Part shown: positions 1-11,263 of the stretch, in pieces
How positions within the stretch are numbered: the first letter of the stretch is position 1
Layout of the letters: the number at the start of each line of letters is the position of its first letter
Assembly: GCF_032854445.1 (NCBI RefSeq)
Contig: NC_088296.1
Location: forward strand, 24,247,604-24,311,603
Length of the DNA stretch: 64,000 bases
Direction of reading: 5' to 3'
Origin: Liolophura sinensis
Taxonomy: Eukaryota > Mollusca > Polyplacophora > Chitonida > Chitonidae
The notes under the pieces: generated by a model
The model's input: the letters and a program-made list of their open reading frames with translations, nothing else
What the model was told of the DNA's origin: nothing
The model's database searches: none
Translations under genes and position numbers: made by a program

Positions 1-1068
1 AAATTTTGTTTTTATTACTGATTTGTTAACATCATTTTTTCGAGTACAGTAGGTACCGACACTGACCAAAGTGACAAGCATTTACTTTGGGCTCCTTTGG
101 GCTCCTTTGGATATATTCTCTATCTGGAAAACTGAATACGAATTAGGAAATAATTGTTTTTAGAAAATTTCTAATTTTATACCAAAGCGTAGGGAAAAAA
201 AGACCAGACTTTTGTACAAAACAATGGAAGCATGTATATTAAAATGAAAATAAATATAGGAGATATATGTATATGATCGGTTGTAAACCTAATGGTTGGC
301 AAGTTGTCAACTGTATGGTACTCCTACGTCATAATTTTTGCATTGTTTTTAAAATATATGTCTCCTAAACTTGAATGGGCATAACTGGGCACATTTGTAA
401 ATGATTAACCAGTCGGCGAAATAATTCGTTAAAATGAATGTGAATGTAGGAGATAATTGTATAGGATCGGTTGTAAACTAAATGGTTGGCAAGTTGTCAA
501 CTGTGAGGTGCGCCCAACACCATAATTTTTGCATTGAAAATCTGATATGTGTCCTAAACGTAAATGTGTGTAACCGGGTACATGTATAAATGATTACCCA
601 ATCGATAGAATTATCCGTATTTCAGAAGAAGTTCCACATCCCAGATATACCAGTAAAAGTTACCAACTTGCAAGTTACACTTGTTTAGGTTAAGGAATCC
701 CGATTTACACACACATTTACCATTCCTACAGTTACCCACTCATTGTTCTTATTCAAAACCCTAAATGTCATTTTGCCAGATAAACATCGCATAGCAAATT
801 GCATCGTCACTAATTTTCTCAGGACAGTATGTACAGCAGGCTATTGTCGTCCTTTACAGGAGGAGCTCTGCTTAAAGGACGTTCATAAAGCTGCAGGACT
901 GACAGATGTTGTATTTCTACTGCTACATTTCTCACTGTTTGGTGAAGATTCCTTGTAATACTGAGGGTCGATGTTTGTTGGTTTTTTTGTCATTGGTTGG
1001 AATAACGACTGATGGTATTTTATAAACATTTGTTAGCGCTGCTATAATATCCAAGTAACATTCAACTG
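1..1068. repeat. Segmental duplication block x, copy 1
   Basis: Non-coding sequence matching 14800-16040 in the same order. Shared landmarks include a stretch around 130-150 about a 'gaatacgaattagg' word, 'ggaatcccgatttacacaca' near 695, and a segment near 890-1060 with 'gtcgatgtt'. Within it, a ~190-bp piece is itself tandemly doubled (about 240-400 and 430-600, both containing 'ggttggcaagttgtcaactg'). Similarity to copy 2 ends near 1068, where Gypsy pol sequence begins, so the retroelement junction truncates the block. I see no convincing gene in it. Confidence 0.75.
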
Positions 1069-1672
1069 CCTCAAAATATTGTCGGACTTCGAATTCACAA
1101 TAAGGTACAAACCAGGTGAAACAAACTGTGATTCCGATGGGCTTTCAACGATGCCTCTTGATATCAATGAAGCCAAGAAATAGCACCCAGGGGTCATCGT
1201 CCAGGATGAGTTGGAAGTTATCGTTAGTGGTGTAAATACTACAACCCGTCCGGACAATGTTCTAATCGCTTCTGTGTCTATTGACGTAAACCTTGTGGAA
1301 GAGTTTAAGGTGACCGATTGTTCTACATCTTTGCAAAGAATACCCTTGCAAGAGATTTTTAAAGCGCAGAACAGCGATGAAGACATTGGTGTTGTGATAC
1401 CGCATGTCAGAACTGGTAGGCGCCCTCCATTCAATCAGGCGAAAGTACCATTACAACTGCTGAAAGAATTCAGCAAACTGAGCTTTGACGAAAATGGTGT
1501 GCTCATGAGGAAGGACACGTTACCTGGAGGAACAAAACGTACTCAGATTGTGCTTCCAAAGAAGTGTCGAATACTTGTTGTGAAAGAACTGCACTCCAAT
1601 ATGGACACATGGGCTTTGAACTCACTGATACGAGAGTGCTTCTACTGGCCTAGATGGCGGTTGAACATGTAG
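1066..1672 (+). pseudogene. Gypsy pol fragment: RNase H end and integrase zinc-binding region
   Basis: The first ~100 bases translate to a typical end of a Gypsy RNase H domain, with a Y-K-P-G-E-x-N-x-D-x-D-G-L-S motif. Between it and the next readable piece the frame changes near 1180-1210. From 1211 the reading continues into the integrase N-terminal region, with a leucine/proline-rich segment and then L-P-x-K followed by V-K-E-L-H and C-F-Y-W-P. In the family a second histidine follows the first by four residues (the H-H-C-C zinc site); here that stretch reads N-M-D-T and the histidine is lost. The frame is interrupted after 1672. This is a dead copy of a replication gene, not a host gene. 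Confidence 0.85.
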
Positions 1673-1713
1673 AACTTTACGTCAACAGTGAGTGTGGTTG
1701 TCTCTAGGACAAA

Positions 1714-2144
1714 GTGTCAAACAAAGCTACTCGAGCATCTCTCCAACCAATTGTGACCAGCTCACCGTTCGAACCCCGGATCGGATTTTCGGCACGTCTT
1801 CACCACGATCAGGGTAGGGACTTCCAGAACGAGTTGTTTTGCCACCTACAGAAGCTTTGTGTAATGGCTGGCTCGAGAACAAACCCCTACCACCCACAAG
1901 GAAACGGGAAGGCAGAACGGTTTAGTCGGACAATTTTAGGCATGTTGAAACCTTGTCCTCCAGAGAGAAGCCTGACTGGAAAGAACACGTGAACAAACTT
2001 GTACGCGCCTACAACTGTACGAAGAATGATTCTACAGGTTATCCTCCTCGACTTCCTGTGGATATCTTGTTTGACAGTCAGACACCGAAGAATGCCAAGA
2101 CTCACAAACAGTACATCCATGAGTGGGAAACAAATATGAGATAA
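1714..2144 (+). pseudogene. Gypsy integrase core, internally deleted
   Basis: The reading resumes with a P-L-Q-P-I segment and a S-P-F-E motif. It then jumps directly to H-H-D-Q-G-R-D-F (second catalytic Asp region) and G-N-G-K-A-E-R-F (catalytic Glu region). About 60 residues that in relatives hold the first catalytic Asp are absent, so the D-D-35-E triad is incomplete. A frameshift near 1955-1990 separates this from the following K-L-V-R-A-Y-N-C-T segment, which carries on to 2144. A further ~12-residue gap occurs before the P-V-D-I-L-F motif. The product would be catalytically inactive. Confidence 0.85.
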
Positions 2145-2945
2145 GCATACAGATTGGCTTCTGAAACAGCAGCCAAATCAGTAGTCAAATGCAAGAACTA
2201 CGACAGCAAAATGATGTCAAAATATCCTTCAGCCAAATGACAGGGTTATTGTCCGGAATTTATCAGAGCGAGGTGCACCTGGAAAACTGAGATCGTGGTG
2301 GGGAGACAAGGTGCATGTCGTCCCCCAGCGCCTAAGCGATGTCAGTCCTGTCTATCAAGTGAAAGCTGAGGATGGAACTGGCAAGGCTCCGGCATTGCAC
2401 AGAAGCCTGCTCCTGCCTTGTGATAATCTTCCATTGGAACTGCCAAAACCTACTCAAAGTCAGGAAGAATACATCGAAAAGTGAAGAAAAAAGGGAAGCG
2501 CGACACTATGGAACACCCAGATACTGATTCGGACACTACTGATCTTGGTTGGCAAGAGTGGTTTGTGGAACACCCACAGAGTTCATTCAAGCTCAACCCT
2601 CAGGTAGAATCTTTCATTTAGAGAGGTGAAGTGACACAACACGAGGACACTCTCTGCAGTGGATCGGATGCGGCCAGTGATAGTGTTCATTCCAGTTCCG
2701 ATTGTGACAACGAAGATAATGGAACTGTGCAACGGAGACAACAATCCAAGAGGACAATCAAACGACCGTCCCGGCTGACTTACGACACAATGGGAAATGC
2801 CACTGAGTACCGATCGCCTTCTTGTTTGAGGACAGTAAATTGTGACGGAGTAACCGTGGGTGGCCATGGCAGATTTTCCCCTGGGGATAGGTTCACCATT
2901 TCCGATGTTATGGACCCCATTGCTACCAGTGTGTCAGTGAATTAA
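2145..2945 (+). pseudogene. Gypsy pol C-terminal region, decayed
   Basis: Continues the integrase C-terminal domain: an S-E-T-A-A-K-S segment, then degraded sequence resembling the L-R-S-W-W and V-S-P-V-Y-Q-V motifs of the chromodomain-like/GPY end of Gypsy integrases, split over several frames between 2200 and 2450. From 2631 to 2945 one frame stays open for ~104 codons. It has an acidic serine-rich stretch and then a basic R-P-S-R-L-T-Y-D motif, as at the end of many Gypsy polyproteins. Sequence from 2945 to 3259 is the untranslated end before the LTR. No envelope-like gene is seen. Confidence 0.75.
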
Positions 2946-3259
2946 AGACTTGATTGTTAGGACTATGAATTGTGGCAGTTAAGTGTTAAATAACATTTCC
3001 CTTTTAGATTTTCAGTTTAAGTTTTGAACTGATCCATGACATTGGGATTGTTGAACTTTTATCAGAAGTTATGGTCAGTTACAAGGGCACGAGACTTTAA
3101 AAATGATCCACTCAAATAGTTACTGTTTTTAATAGAGTTTTTATGCTTAGGTTATTACCTCATGGGTGACGTAGCGATAATTTTGGTGGAATCACTTGAA
3201 GTGTGGATAAGCCATGAACGTGCCTAATGTCGGGACGACATTTATTTAGAGGGGGAGAG

Positions 3260-3454
3260 TGTTGCGATGGTAGGTAATTAGCAATGTTGATCTAAGGGAC
3301 ATAACTCTTAGGTGTTATACAGGAGAGGAATCCCCAACGTGTGCGTGAATATTATTATAATGTGATATAAGTTGTATTGAGACTGGTGTTCCGCCATCTT
3401 CCATTAAAGGTTATATGCCATCTAAATATTTTGTCTCGTCTCGTCTGTGTTGCA
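3260..3454 (+). repeat. 3' LTR of the Gypsy element
   Basis: Starts TGTTGCG immediately after the purine tract 'agagggggagag' and ends at CTGTGTTGCA. It shares 'gggacataactcttaggtgt' and 'cgccatcttccattaaa' with the minus-strand solo LTRs at 44 kb, whose ends are TGTAGCG...GTTACA. The missing 5' LTR prevents an age estimate from LTR divergence. Confidence 0.85.
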
Positions 3455-3967
3455 TGCAGTTTTTTCTAACCGCTTGTTCGTGCAGCCATTCCAAAGCAAG
3501 TTACACTCAGAAAATAAAAACACAAAGTTATGAAAGTAAAGTGCGTTGAATAAAAGTAAAGACGAAGATGTAAGACGTCGTAAATGATCACACATGAGAT
3601 TTGAAGTGACCGCGCCTGGTCTATACAATGTGTGCATACAGGCCAGGCAACTAACACTGGACCAGTGTCTGCACAAATGTAGAATGTATCTACGTGTAAT
3701 CAATGGAGTGTACTGCTCTGTTGATTGTCGTAACACAACTGTAGCTGGGTTAGAAAGGTGCTGATGCAATATATTCACATACAGCATAACAGAGGCACAC
3801 AGGATATCTCAGGCTGAACCATTAAAAACACTGTCCATGGGCTAATGCACTGAAAAGCCAGAAATCTTTTGCCTGTCCCTCTTGATATAAATAACAGTGT
3901 TTCTCTGTGCACGTACTCCAGGCGACTGACACTGAGCAAGTGTTAAACACAGACGTAACATACGTAC

Positions 3968-4037
3968 CTGCAATCAGAAGTCCGTCAAGAGCTTGTACAC
4001 GTCCGCTCTGCGGCGCGTGATTGACACAGCTGTCCAT
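3968..4037 (-). CDS. Candidate first coding exon, ankyrin-like (uncertain)
   Basis: On the minus strand an ATG at 4037 opens 23 codons that end at a good splice donor (GCAG|GTACGTA at 3968). The peptide contains A-P-Q-S-G-R-V-Q-A-L-D-G-L-L-I-A, which resembles the helix pair of an ankyrin repeat (S-G-R-x-x-x-L-x-x-L-L-x-A-G). A related segment lies at about 9650-9760, where the donor is also kept (ACAG|GTACGTA) but the frame is broken. A TATA-like TATTATAT lies about 30 bases upstream (4064-4073). No following exon was found nearby, so it could be an orphaned first exon carried in the duplicated block, or chance. The resemblance is short and weak. Confidence 0.25.
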
Positions 4038-4039
4038 TT

Positions 4040-6600
4040 AGTCGGTGACAAAGCTGTGCATGTGATATAATACACTGAGATCAGGACGATCACAACACAG
4101 ACACCAAGAACCACGACATGTAGACTATAGTTTTAGTTATTCCGATGCGTATTTAACCCTCGACTACTTACCAACTGAACACGACAATTTACTCTAAATA
4201 AAATGACTGATTTAGGATTCCATCAATTGTACATGTAACTGTGATACCCAAATGTAGCTCTGAATTTCTAATTCTCTCTGGAATAATGTTAAGTAAAAGA
4301 TGTTCAACAGAAAACCTGTTTTTTTTTTCCCAAAAAATGACGCATGAAGTATTTGGAAGTAACGTATTTAGGCTTGTCATGTACATGTAGAAATGCACAT
4401 ACGACTTTGCAATCTTCTGCTGGAAAGGTTTCAGAACGAGTGTACCCGTCTGTGCTTTTACAAACTCTTACCTCACGTAGGGGCTTATAAGACACTTGGA
4501 CTTTTAGAAAAATACTTTGTTCAGGGACGTTTCAGATTACACCCTGTATACACCACTGTCAGCAGCTATTTGTGGCTTTGTCAAATTGGACTTTGTGTAG
4601 AGTTATGCAATGTGAAGCAATTTGTTGAAACTCGAGTCTAACAAAATAGATTGGCAAACACTTAAACTGAGTATACAATGTCACAGGTTATCGGTCATCG
4701 ATTCAAGTGTTTGCGATGTATTGGCCTGGCATAACATTCGAAATTAATGCCTGGTATTAACAGGCGTGCTATTTTGTTAAGTATACCCACATATTTACAG
4801 TTGTCCAGCAAGTTGTAAAGACGTGTTCAATAATTTCAGCATATTTAATAATCGCAGACTACACCTTTAACGCTCATAGTGGTATTCAACATCTCACTGA
4901 CATGACTTTGAGCACCTCTGTGCAGTGGTCTTGATAGTCTAACTACTGTAGTTTTGAACACCGTATTGGTTTTGAACACGCCCGTGCAAGGTTTTTAACC
5001 CTCTCACTGGAGTGGTTTTGAACACTTCACTCCAAAGGTTGATATCTCCTCACTACAATTTGTTGAACATTTCCCTATTATGTGCTTTGAACACGTCATT
5101 GTAATTATTTTAAACATGTCACTACAATGGCTTTGACTACTTTTTTGACTGGATTTTGAACATGCCTATGCTATAGTTTTGAACACCTTATTGTAATGGT
5201 TTCAAACAACAATGGGGTTTGACCTTACTGCAGTGTTTCAGAATAGCAATAGTCTCACGGTTATGGTTTGAAATGATATGGAGCTAAAACAAAGAAAAAA
5301 GGCTGAAGCACATGCAAGTACAAGGTACGTCTTGATATAAAAACACAAAGGGCAATGCATGCTAAAATAATTTACACCGTGGTAAAAAAATTGACTGAAA
5401 TTTCTAATAAACAATTTGATAAACCGCCTTACTGACAGGTATATGTATATATGGAAAACATCCAAGCTACAATATACCCTCCAGATTTATCCTTAAATGC
5501 ACTGGATTTTATTCTTGCAGGTTTGAACTGTTTCACCTACGAAACTCCACTGATAAATAACGCTTTACCAGTAATGGCTACAAAGCCACCGACGTGCTGA
5601 GATCCTTATAAAGAAAGCCATACGCCTTTACAGGAACTGAATTTCGGCTCTAACCGAAACAGACATTCGTATACACATACCAGACGTCAACCGAAATGGA
5701 CGTCTGGGACCAATAATTGCAAGAAAGTATAAAATGAAAGAAATGAGGACGGATTCATCAGAAGAGAAGACGTCAACAGTCTTAGTGATGATATAAAGAC
5801 ACAAAGAATGTCCTAGGCAAATGAACAAATGTGTGTCCGACTTGTGTTGTCATGCTAGTCTATAGGTTCTCTGCAATCAAAACATATGCCTTAGTTGCAC
5901 TTTTATTGCAAATGTTTATGTATCCGAATTGGCGATATAATTCAATATACCGCTGTTAACCATTTGCATGTATATATCGCACTTTGATTTACGTAACCTA
6001 GCTTTTTTCTTCTCAAGGTCAAGTACCTGTAGAAGACAGTAATATCTCTACTGTGTAAACAACAGCGAAACCGCTACCTTTAAGACATATATTCATCCCT
6101 GTAGACTTTCATCGTCTAAAGGTAACTAGATCAGTGTTAATCAAATTGGCTTCATGGTGTCATCACGTACGTTTGTAATCCACACACCTGGCGTGAATAG
6201 TGACATTACAATAATGCACAAGCGCGTATGTAGCTGCATATTTCGGCAATTGCGGTCATTAAGTCCTGGAAATGACTCTCCAACAACTATTCCCACTAAG
6301 CATGCGTTCCGTGGTGTGTTCGAGTGTCTTCTCCTGTATGTTTCGGCTAACAGTCTTATAGAGATAGGAAAATGAATTTAAAATTGATGTATAATGGAGA
6401 AATAAAACAAAGGGTACAGCTACTTTTGACGAGAATCCTTTAAACTTATCAAGCACCGAGTATAGGTGACGCTGAAAAACAGTGTGCACTACTCTCTTAG
6501 AGAAAGGTGGTTTTATGGCCTATGAAATCATCCGCCGCACCCCCCCCCCTCCCTGCTCAAAATGATATGTATTCCAGTACTCCTTATCAGGTAAAATACA
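4040..6600. repeat. Segmental duplication block y, copy 1
   Basis: About 2.5 kb of non-coding sequence, almost collinear with 11264-13300, and partly with 13320-13990 and 16640-17000. Landmarks are 'ataatacactgagatcagga' near 4066, 'tgtcagcagctatttgtgg' near 4556, 'actggattttattcttgcag' near 5502 and 'cttgatataaaaacacaaag' near 5331. Short open frames in it are not conserved between copies, so I treat it as non-coding. The copies differ by many small changes, so the duplication is not recent. Confidence 0.8.
4895..5230 (+). repeat. Degenerate ~30-bp tandem repeat in block y
   Basis: A loosely repeated phrase of the form 'ggttttgaacac(g/c)tc(a)ctgcaa' recurs about ten times with strong divergence. 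The same array is present in the other y copies at 12160-12480 and 13520-13640, so it predates the block duplication. Confidence 0.6.
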
Positions 6601-7077
6601 AGTCTCCCACTGACTATGCCATCAATTCAGTAAATATGACTTTATATCTGATTTCTTAATTCCAGAGAGGTCGCTATAAGCAAGAGCTTGTTTTAAGAGG
6701 GAATCTGCCAGTTCATTTCAAATTATAGCTACCGTATATAAAATACCACAAAGAATAAAGTTAACGTATTTAAATTACATACTATTTAATGATGTTGTAC
6801 GCATACGCAAAAACTCTAAAACATGGATAAATATATATTCCAACTGAAGTCTATACGACCTAAAATCCATTGGAAGGATTGACTGGCATGCTGTACAGCA
6901 ACATTCATTTTCCCCTCGCTATATAAACCAAGATTGTTAGTCGAGTGCTACAGGAGAAGACACTCAATACGTGACACATGCTTAATTGGAAAAGCTGTTG
7001 GCGAGTCATTCCCAGAATGGGCTATATTCATAGCATACACACAAGCATATCACCTCATTAACCGTGATGTACATGTA
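6600..7077. other. No gene seen
   Basis: AT-rich sequence between block y and the 87-bp tandem array. A poly-C tract lies just before it at 6540-6552. No splice-flanked coding segment or recognised repeat was found. Confidence 0.5.
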
Positions 7078-7735
7078 GCTATCATTCATAAGAACAAGCT
7101 GAATATCCCTAGTTACTACTAACCTAATGACTGTATCACGTCATTAGCCGTAATGTACATGTACCTATCATTCATAAGAACAAGCTGAATATCCCTAGTT
7201 ACTAATAACCTAATGACTGTATAATCTCATTAGCCATCGTGTACATGTACCTATCATTCACGAGAACAAGGTGAATATCCCTAGTTACTACTAACCTAAT
7301 GACTGTATCACATCCTTAGTCGTGGTGTCTATGTACCCATCATTTACGAGAACAAGCTGAATATCCCTAGTTACTACTAACCTAATGACTGTATCACGTC
7401 ATTAGCCATCGTGTACATGTGCCTATCATTCACGAGAACAAGCTGAATATCCCTAGTTACTACTAATCTAATGACTGTATCACGTCATTAGCCATCGTGT
7501 ACATGTGCCTATCATTCACGAGAACAAGCTGAATATCCCTAGTTACTACTAACCTAATGACTGTATCACGTCATTAGCCATCGTGTACATGTACCTATCA
7601 TTCACGAGAACAAGCTGAATATCCCTAGTTACTACTAACAAAATGACTGCATCACCTCATTAGCTGTTGTGTACATGCACCCTTCATTCACAAGAACAAG
7701 CTGAATATCCCTAGTTACTACTAACCTACTGAATG
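7078..7735. repeat. 87-bp tandem repeat, about 7.5 copies
   Basis: The word 'aagctgaatatccctagtta' recurs near 7093, 7180, 7352, 7439, 7525, 7610 and 7697, with a variant at 7268, giving a period of 85-88 bp. Each unit also holds 'cctaatgactgtatca' and 'catcgtgtacatg'. Units are ~90% alike by eye. No open frame runs through it. Confidence 0.95.
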
Positions 7736-7792
7736 TATTTTAATGCAAATACCCCCACATGCTACAAGTAACAGAGTTTTTTCCCCAGAGCT

Positions 7793-8010
7793 GTGGGGAG
7801 AGAGTTGTGGCTACATGTATATCTTACAAAATGTATACTTTGGAATTATATACGCTTTATATTTATTTATTTATTGAATTGGTGTTATACTGCGTACTCA
7901 TCGTTATTTCACCTATACTACGGCGGTCAGCATTATAGTGGGAGGGAACCGGAGAGAGTCCGGGGGAAACCCACGACCATCCGCAGGATGCTGTCAGACC
8001 CATGTGCATT
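7793..8010 (-). mobile_element. SINE fragment with duplicated flank (block z, copy 1)
   Basis: From about 7870 this is the tail half of the common SINE in reverse orientation ('ggtgttatactgcgtactca' through 'aacccacgaccatccgcagg'), lacking its tRNA-like head. The flank 7793-7860 ('gagttgtggctacatgtata') is also found at 14205-14250 just before another SINE fragment, so the SINE was in place before the segment was copied. Confidence 0.8.
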
Positions 8011-8119
8011 ATAAATTAAACATGTATAGTGACATAATGCAAATTAAATAGTCCAATGTTAGGTAAGGAGTGTAGGTGTTCAGTGGTTCAAACGCACATG
8101 TTAAATCTATTTCCTCTAA

Positions 8120-8382
8120 GATGAAATAGCTCAATTGGTTAGCGCGCTAGCGCAGCGTAATGACCCAGGAGTCTCTCACCAATGCGGTCGCTGTGAGTTC
8201 AAGTCCAGCTCATGCTGGCTTCCTCTCCGGCCGTATGTTGGAAGGTCTGCCAGCAACCTGCGGATTGTCCTCGTTTTCCCCCGCGCTGTGCCCGGTTTCC
8301 AACCACCCTAATGCTAGCCGCCGTCGTATAAGTGAAATATTATTGACATACGGCGTAAAACACCAATCAAAAAAAAAAAATA
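8120..8382 (+). mobile_element. Full-length tRNA-derived SINE
   Basis: A complete copy. The 5' tRNA-like head has an A box (TAGCTCAATTGG, about 8126) and a B box (GTTCAAGTC, about 8196). The central body includes 'cttcctctccggccgta', then 'gccgtcgtataagtgaaata', then the 3' end 'cggcgtaaaacaccaatcaa' and an A-rich tail. Such SINEs are transcribed by RNA polymerase III and moved by LINE enzymes. It serves as the reference copy for the other fragments listed here. Confidence 0.9.
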
Positions 8383-8819
8383 AATCTAATGTGAAATATG
8401 CCCGACGCATAGGTAACAGAAATTAGCCCTACAGCGGTGGGCAATCTGGGAAAGTATTAAACAACATCGTTAAAGCCAATACAGACAAAAAAAAATGAAC
8501 AGTGCAGGTTACGGGAAATTTACCACGTAAACTTCCGAGGTATTTAATTCTAAGGGTTATCTGCCCCTATATAATTTACTTCAGACAATGGATTACTTAG
8601 CACATTTACCTGTACGTTAATGACAGTGTGCTCTCTCTGTCGAGACTAAAACCACGGAAACACATGTCTGTCTAGTTGCTCGGGGGGAGGGGATTATATG
8701 ATTACGGCTTTTACAGTAAGGGCACTTTTGATAAACTTAAGATTTATCACATGCATAAGGGAGCATTTTCATCGGCTGGAATTGTTTGAAAGATTCCGTC
8801 AAATTTTTGTCGTAATTCT
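8383..8819. other. No gene seen
   Basis: Non-coding sequence after the SINE. I found no repeat shared with the rest of the window and no exon. Confidence 0.5.
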
Positions 8820-8945
8820 TGTGGTAATTTATAGCTGACTCTAATAATTATATCACTCAGATAAAAGAAAAAGAAACAAGTAGAATGTAAAAAATATACC
8901 TGGCAACAGATAACCAGTGCAGTGACTGCTCCTAGTTAATCTCTT
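8820..8945. repeat. Dispersed repeat, copy 1 of pair
   Basis: About 125 bp matching 9470-9595: both run from 'aatttatagc', through a 'agaaaaagaaac' word and 'tggcaacagata(a/g)ccagtg', to 'tgactgctc(c/t)tagtt'. Function unknown. Confidence 0.75.
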
Positions 8946-9469
8946 ATGTAACTAAGACAGTATCCAGGAACTTCGGTATAACACGACATATTACAAACAG
9001 ATTGTGTCAAAGAACTCTCCCCATTCAGTACTCATTTTTCCATATCTATCCTATGACAAATCTTCTTTGGGGTAACACCTTCCCAACTGATCTACAACTT
9101 TTACTGCTTCTACAAAATGTTCCTCCGGTACTGAATAAATTACCATCAGATTTAAAGGCAGTAATTTCTTCTTCACTCTTTAAATCTAAATTAAGGGTCA
9201 CCTCCTTACAGATTGATATTCGTGTATATAAGCTTCCTTATCGATGTTTCACATGTATATTTTTATTTGTTCTTAGGCTCTGTTATATGTTAATTTTTTT
9301 ATCACCATAAACGTATTTATAGTGGCTGATAGCGTCCATTTTGACCGCGACACAATGAAGAATACGGCGACTGCGACCTCCTCGACTCTCTTTCTCCGCG
9401 AAACACGCGTCACACGCAAAGCTCGAGGATAAGCGCTCTCCTCGTGATCACCAAGGTCGCATTCTAACT

Positions 9470-9800
9470 CTTGAGATAATTTATAGCATACTCTTATTAT
9501 TATCTTACTCGGATAACAGAAAAAGAAACGAGGACAATGTGAAAAATCTACATGGCAACAGATAGCCAGTGACGTGACTGCTCTTAGTTCATCGCTTAGA
9601 CAAAATCAGATATTGTCTATATAAGCGATAAACTAGAAGCCGTCACTTCACTGTCTATCAGAGCAAGTGTTTTACACACATACTATACGTACCTGTGACT
9701 AGACGTCTGTCAAATGTTTGTACGTCCGCTCCACCGAGCGTAGTTGACAACAGTGGATCGGTGACTAAGCACATTATACATTATATGTAATATAATACAC
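9470..9800. repeat. Dispersed repeat copy 2, then first-exon-like segment
   Basis: 9470-9595 is the second copy of the 8820 repeat. It is followed (about 9640-9800) by a diverged copy of 3920-4080 that keeps the minus-strand splice donor (9690) and the TATA-like tract, but not an open frame. The interval 8946-9469 between the two copies holds no recognised feature. Confidence 0.6.
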
Positions 9801-10007
9801 CAGGGGACTGAGACCATTGAAACGTCTCAAGACAGATACAGAAACTAATCAGAGCTTTCCTAGACTGCAGTTGTATAGTCTATTTTTGTTCAGTAGCCTA
9901 CATTTAGCTGCCGGTAAAATCATTCCTCCTCGAGACCAACATTTTCTTTCGTTAGTGGCACATAACATCAAAAGCTCCAGACATTCATATCCTGTAGGTC
10001 AGTAGTA

Positions 10008-10600
10008 GGGAATGTTGTAAACGTGTCTTAGTGAGGAGGCGGAATTGAGGAGGTGGAGGTGTGTCGCTGAGTCCGCGCTCTGTACGTAACGTCAGCCGCG
10101 TGACGTCATACGTTCCATGTGGCGCCAAAATGTCACGCGCGAGAGCAACAGCTCCATGTCTCGCCAAACGGACCAATGGGTGAGCTCCATGATGAGGAGC
10201 AGGTGTGTCGTTGAGTCCGCGCTCTGCGCGTGACATCACACGTTCCATGTCGCGCCAAAATGTCACGCGCGAGAGCATCAGCTACATGTCGCGCCAAAAC
10301 GGACCAATGGTAAGCTCCATGTCGTTCGCGCCAAAACTCGGGGACCTCGGGGACCAAAACGTCTGTGTTAGTAGTAAGGAATGTTGCAAACGTGTCGTAT
10401 TGAGGGGGAGGGATTGAGGAGGAGAGAGTGCGTTGTTGAGTCTGTGCTCTGCGCGTGACGTGAGCTGCTTGACGTCACACGTTCCGAGTCGCACCAAAAT
10501 GCCACGCGCGACAACATCAACTCCATGTGCCGCCAAAACGGACCAATGGGTGAGCTCCATGTCGTTCGCGCCAAAACCGATGTCATGCGCAAGAGCAGCT
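10008..10600. promoter_or_regulatory. CpG-rich triplicated module with CRE, CCAAT and E2F-like sites
   Basis: Three related units lie at about 10008-10198, 10199-10350 (5'-shortened) and 10373-10600, far richer in CpG than the surrounding DNA. Two perfect CRE palindromes TGACGTCA are at 10101-10108 and 10470-10477. CCAAT occurs in 'ggaccaatgg' near 10171, 10302 and 10540. TTTTGGCGC, an E2F-type site read on the minus strand, occurs near 10123, 10252, 10291, 10328 and 10568. This combination is typical of CpG-island promoters of proliferation genes. No adjacent first exon was recognised, so promoter function is inference; it may equally be a transposable-element or satellite module. Confidence 0.45.
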
Positions 10601-11263
10601 CTGTTTTCCCCGCTCGATTATTTCGTTGAGGTCCGCACTGCGTCGTCCAATGAGCGAGGAGGATGAGGGAGTCGTGGTCGAGAAGGGAGCAAAATAACAT
10701 TGTATAGTATAACATTGGAACCGTGTGTATAGTATTACTGACATCGATTTGACAACAGGCATATTCCTGTGTAATATTTTCGCGGGACGAATTTCTTCAC
10801 CCACCCAGTTTGCAGCCAGGGAAATAACGTGGTCTCTAGCTGCTGGATTGTCTTTTAGAATAGCTTGTCATGTCACACAATTATCTGTTGGTGTCGGCAG
10901 TCATAGCTTTTCATATATGTGCAGAAGCGAATAGCGGCGGGCGATGACCTAATGAGAATGTCTACGCGGCGATGCCCCGTCTAGCGCGGACACATCACCT
11001 CAAAAAAGGACTTTTCTTTCTCAGTTGGTATACCCGAACACTCACCGTAGTATAAACACATGCCGTTTTTCGTACTGTAAATGGTCCAATTTTCGATACT
11101 TGAGATTTACTGGTGAACTGCTTTCGAAGTTACACAGCGAGTGTTACATAACCTTATGTTTCCATGTTATCAGCTTATTACTCTTGGCCCGCAATTGTTT
11201 TGCTGTGCGATTTGAATCTTAAAGCAATTATGACAAGGCTCAAACATGCTTGAGGTCGGTGAT
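10601..11263. other. No gene seen
   Basis: Mixed-composition sequence between the CpG-rich module and block y copy 2. It could hold a first exon driven by the module, but I could not support one. Confidence 0.4.

Larger units (their letters stand above)
1066..3454 (+). mobile_element. Ty3/Gypsy LTR retrotransposon, 5'-truncated and decayed
   Basis: In order on the plus strand: the end of RNase H, the integrase zinc-binding region, part of the integrase core, the integrase C-terminal and pol tail region, a purine-rich tract (3249-3259) and a 195-bp 3' LTR (3260-3454) that begins TGTTGCG. The 5' LTR, gag, protease and reverse transcriptase are missing; the left edge abuts block x sharply. Several stops and frameshifts make it non-autonomous. 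The LTR matches two solo LTRs on the opposite strand at 44027-44200 and 44581-44788, so the family has at least three insertions in the window. Confidence 0.9.

Noticed and set aside
1042-1434. 130-codon minus-strand frame
   Set aside because: Antisense shadow of the Gypsy pol sequence on the plus strand.
8120-8210. Possible functional tRNA gene
   Set aside because: A and B boxes are present, but the sequence cannot form a normal cloverleaf and continues into the SINE body and A-tail.
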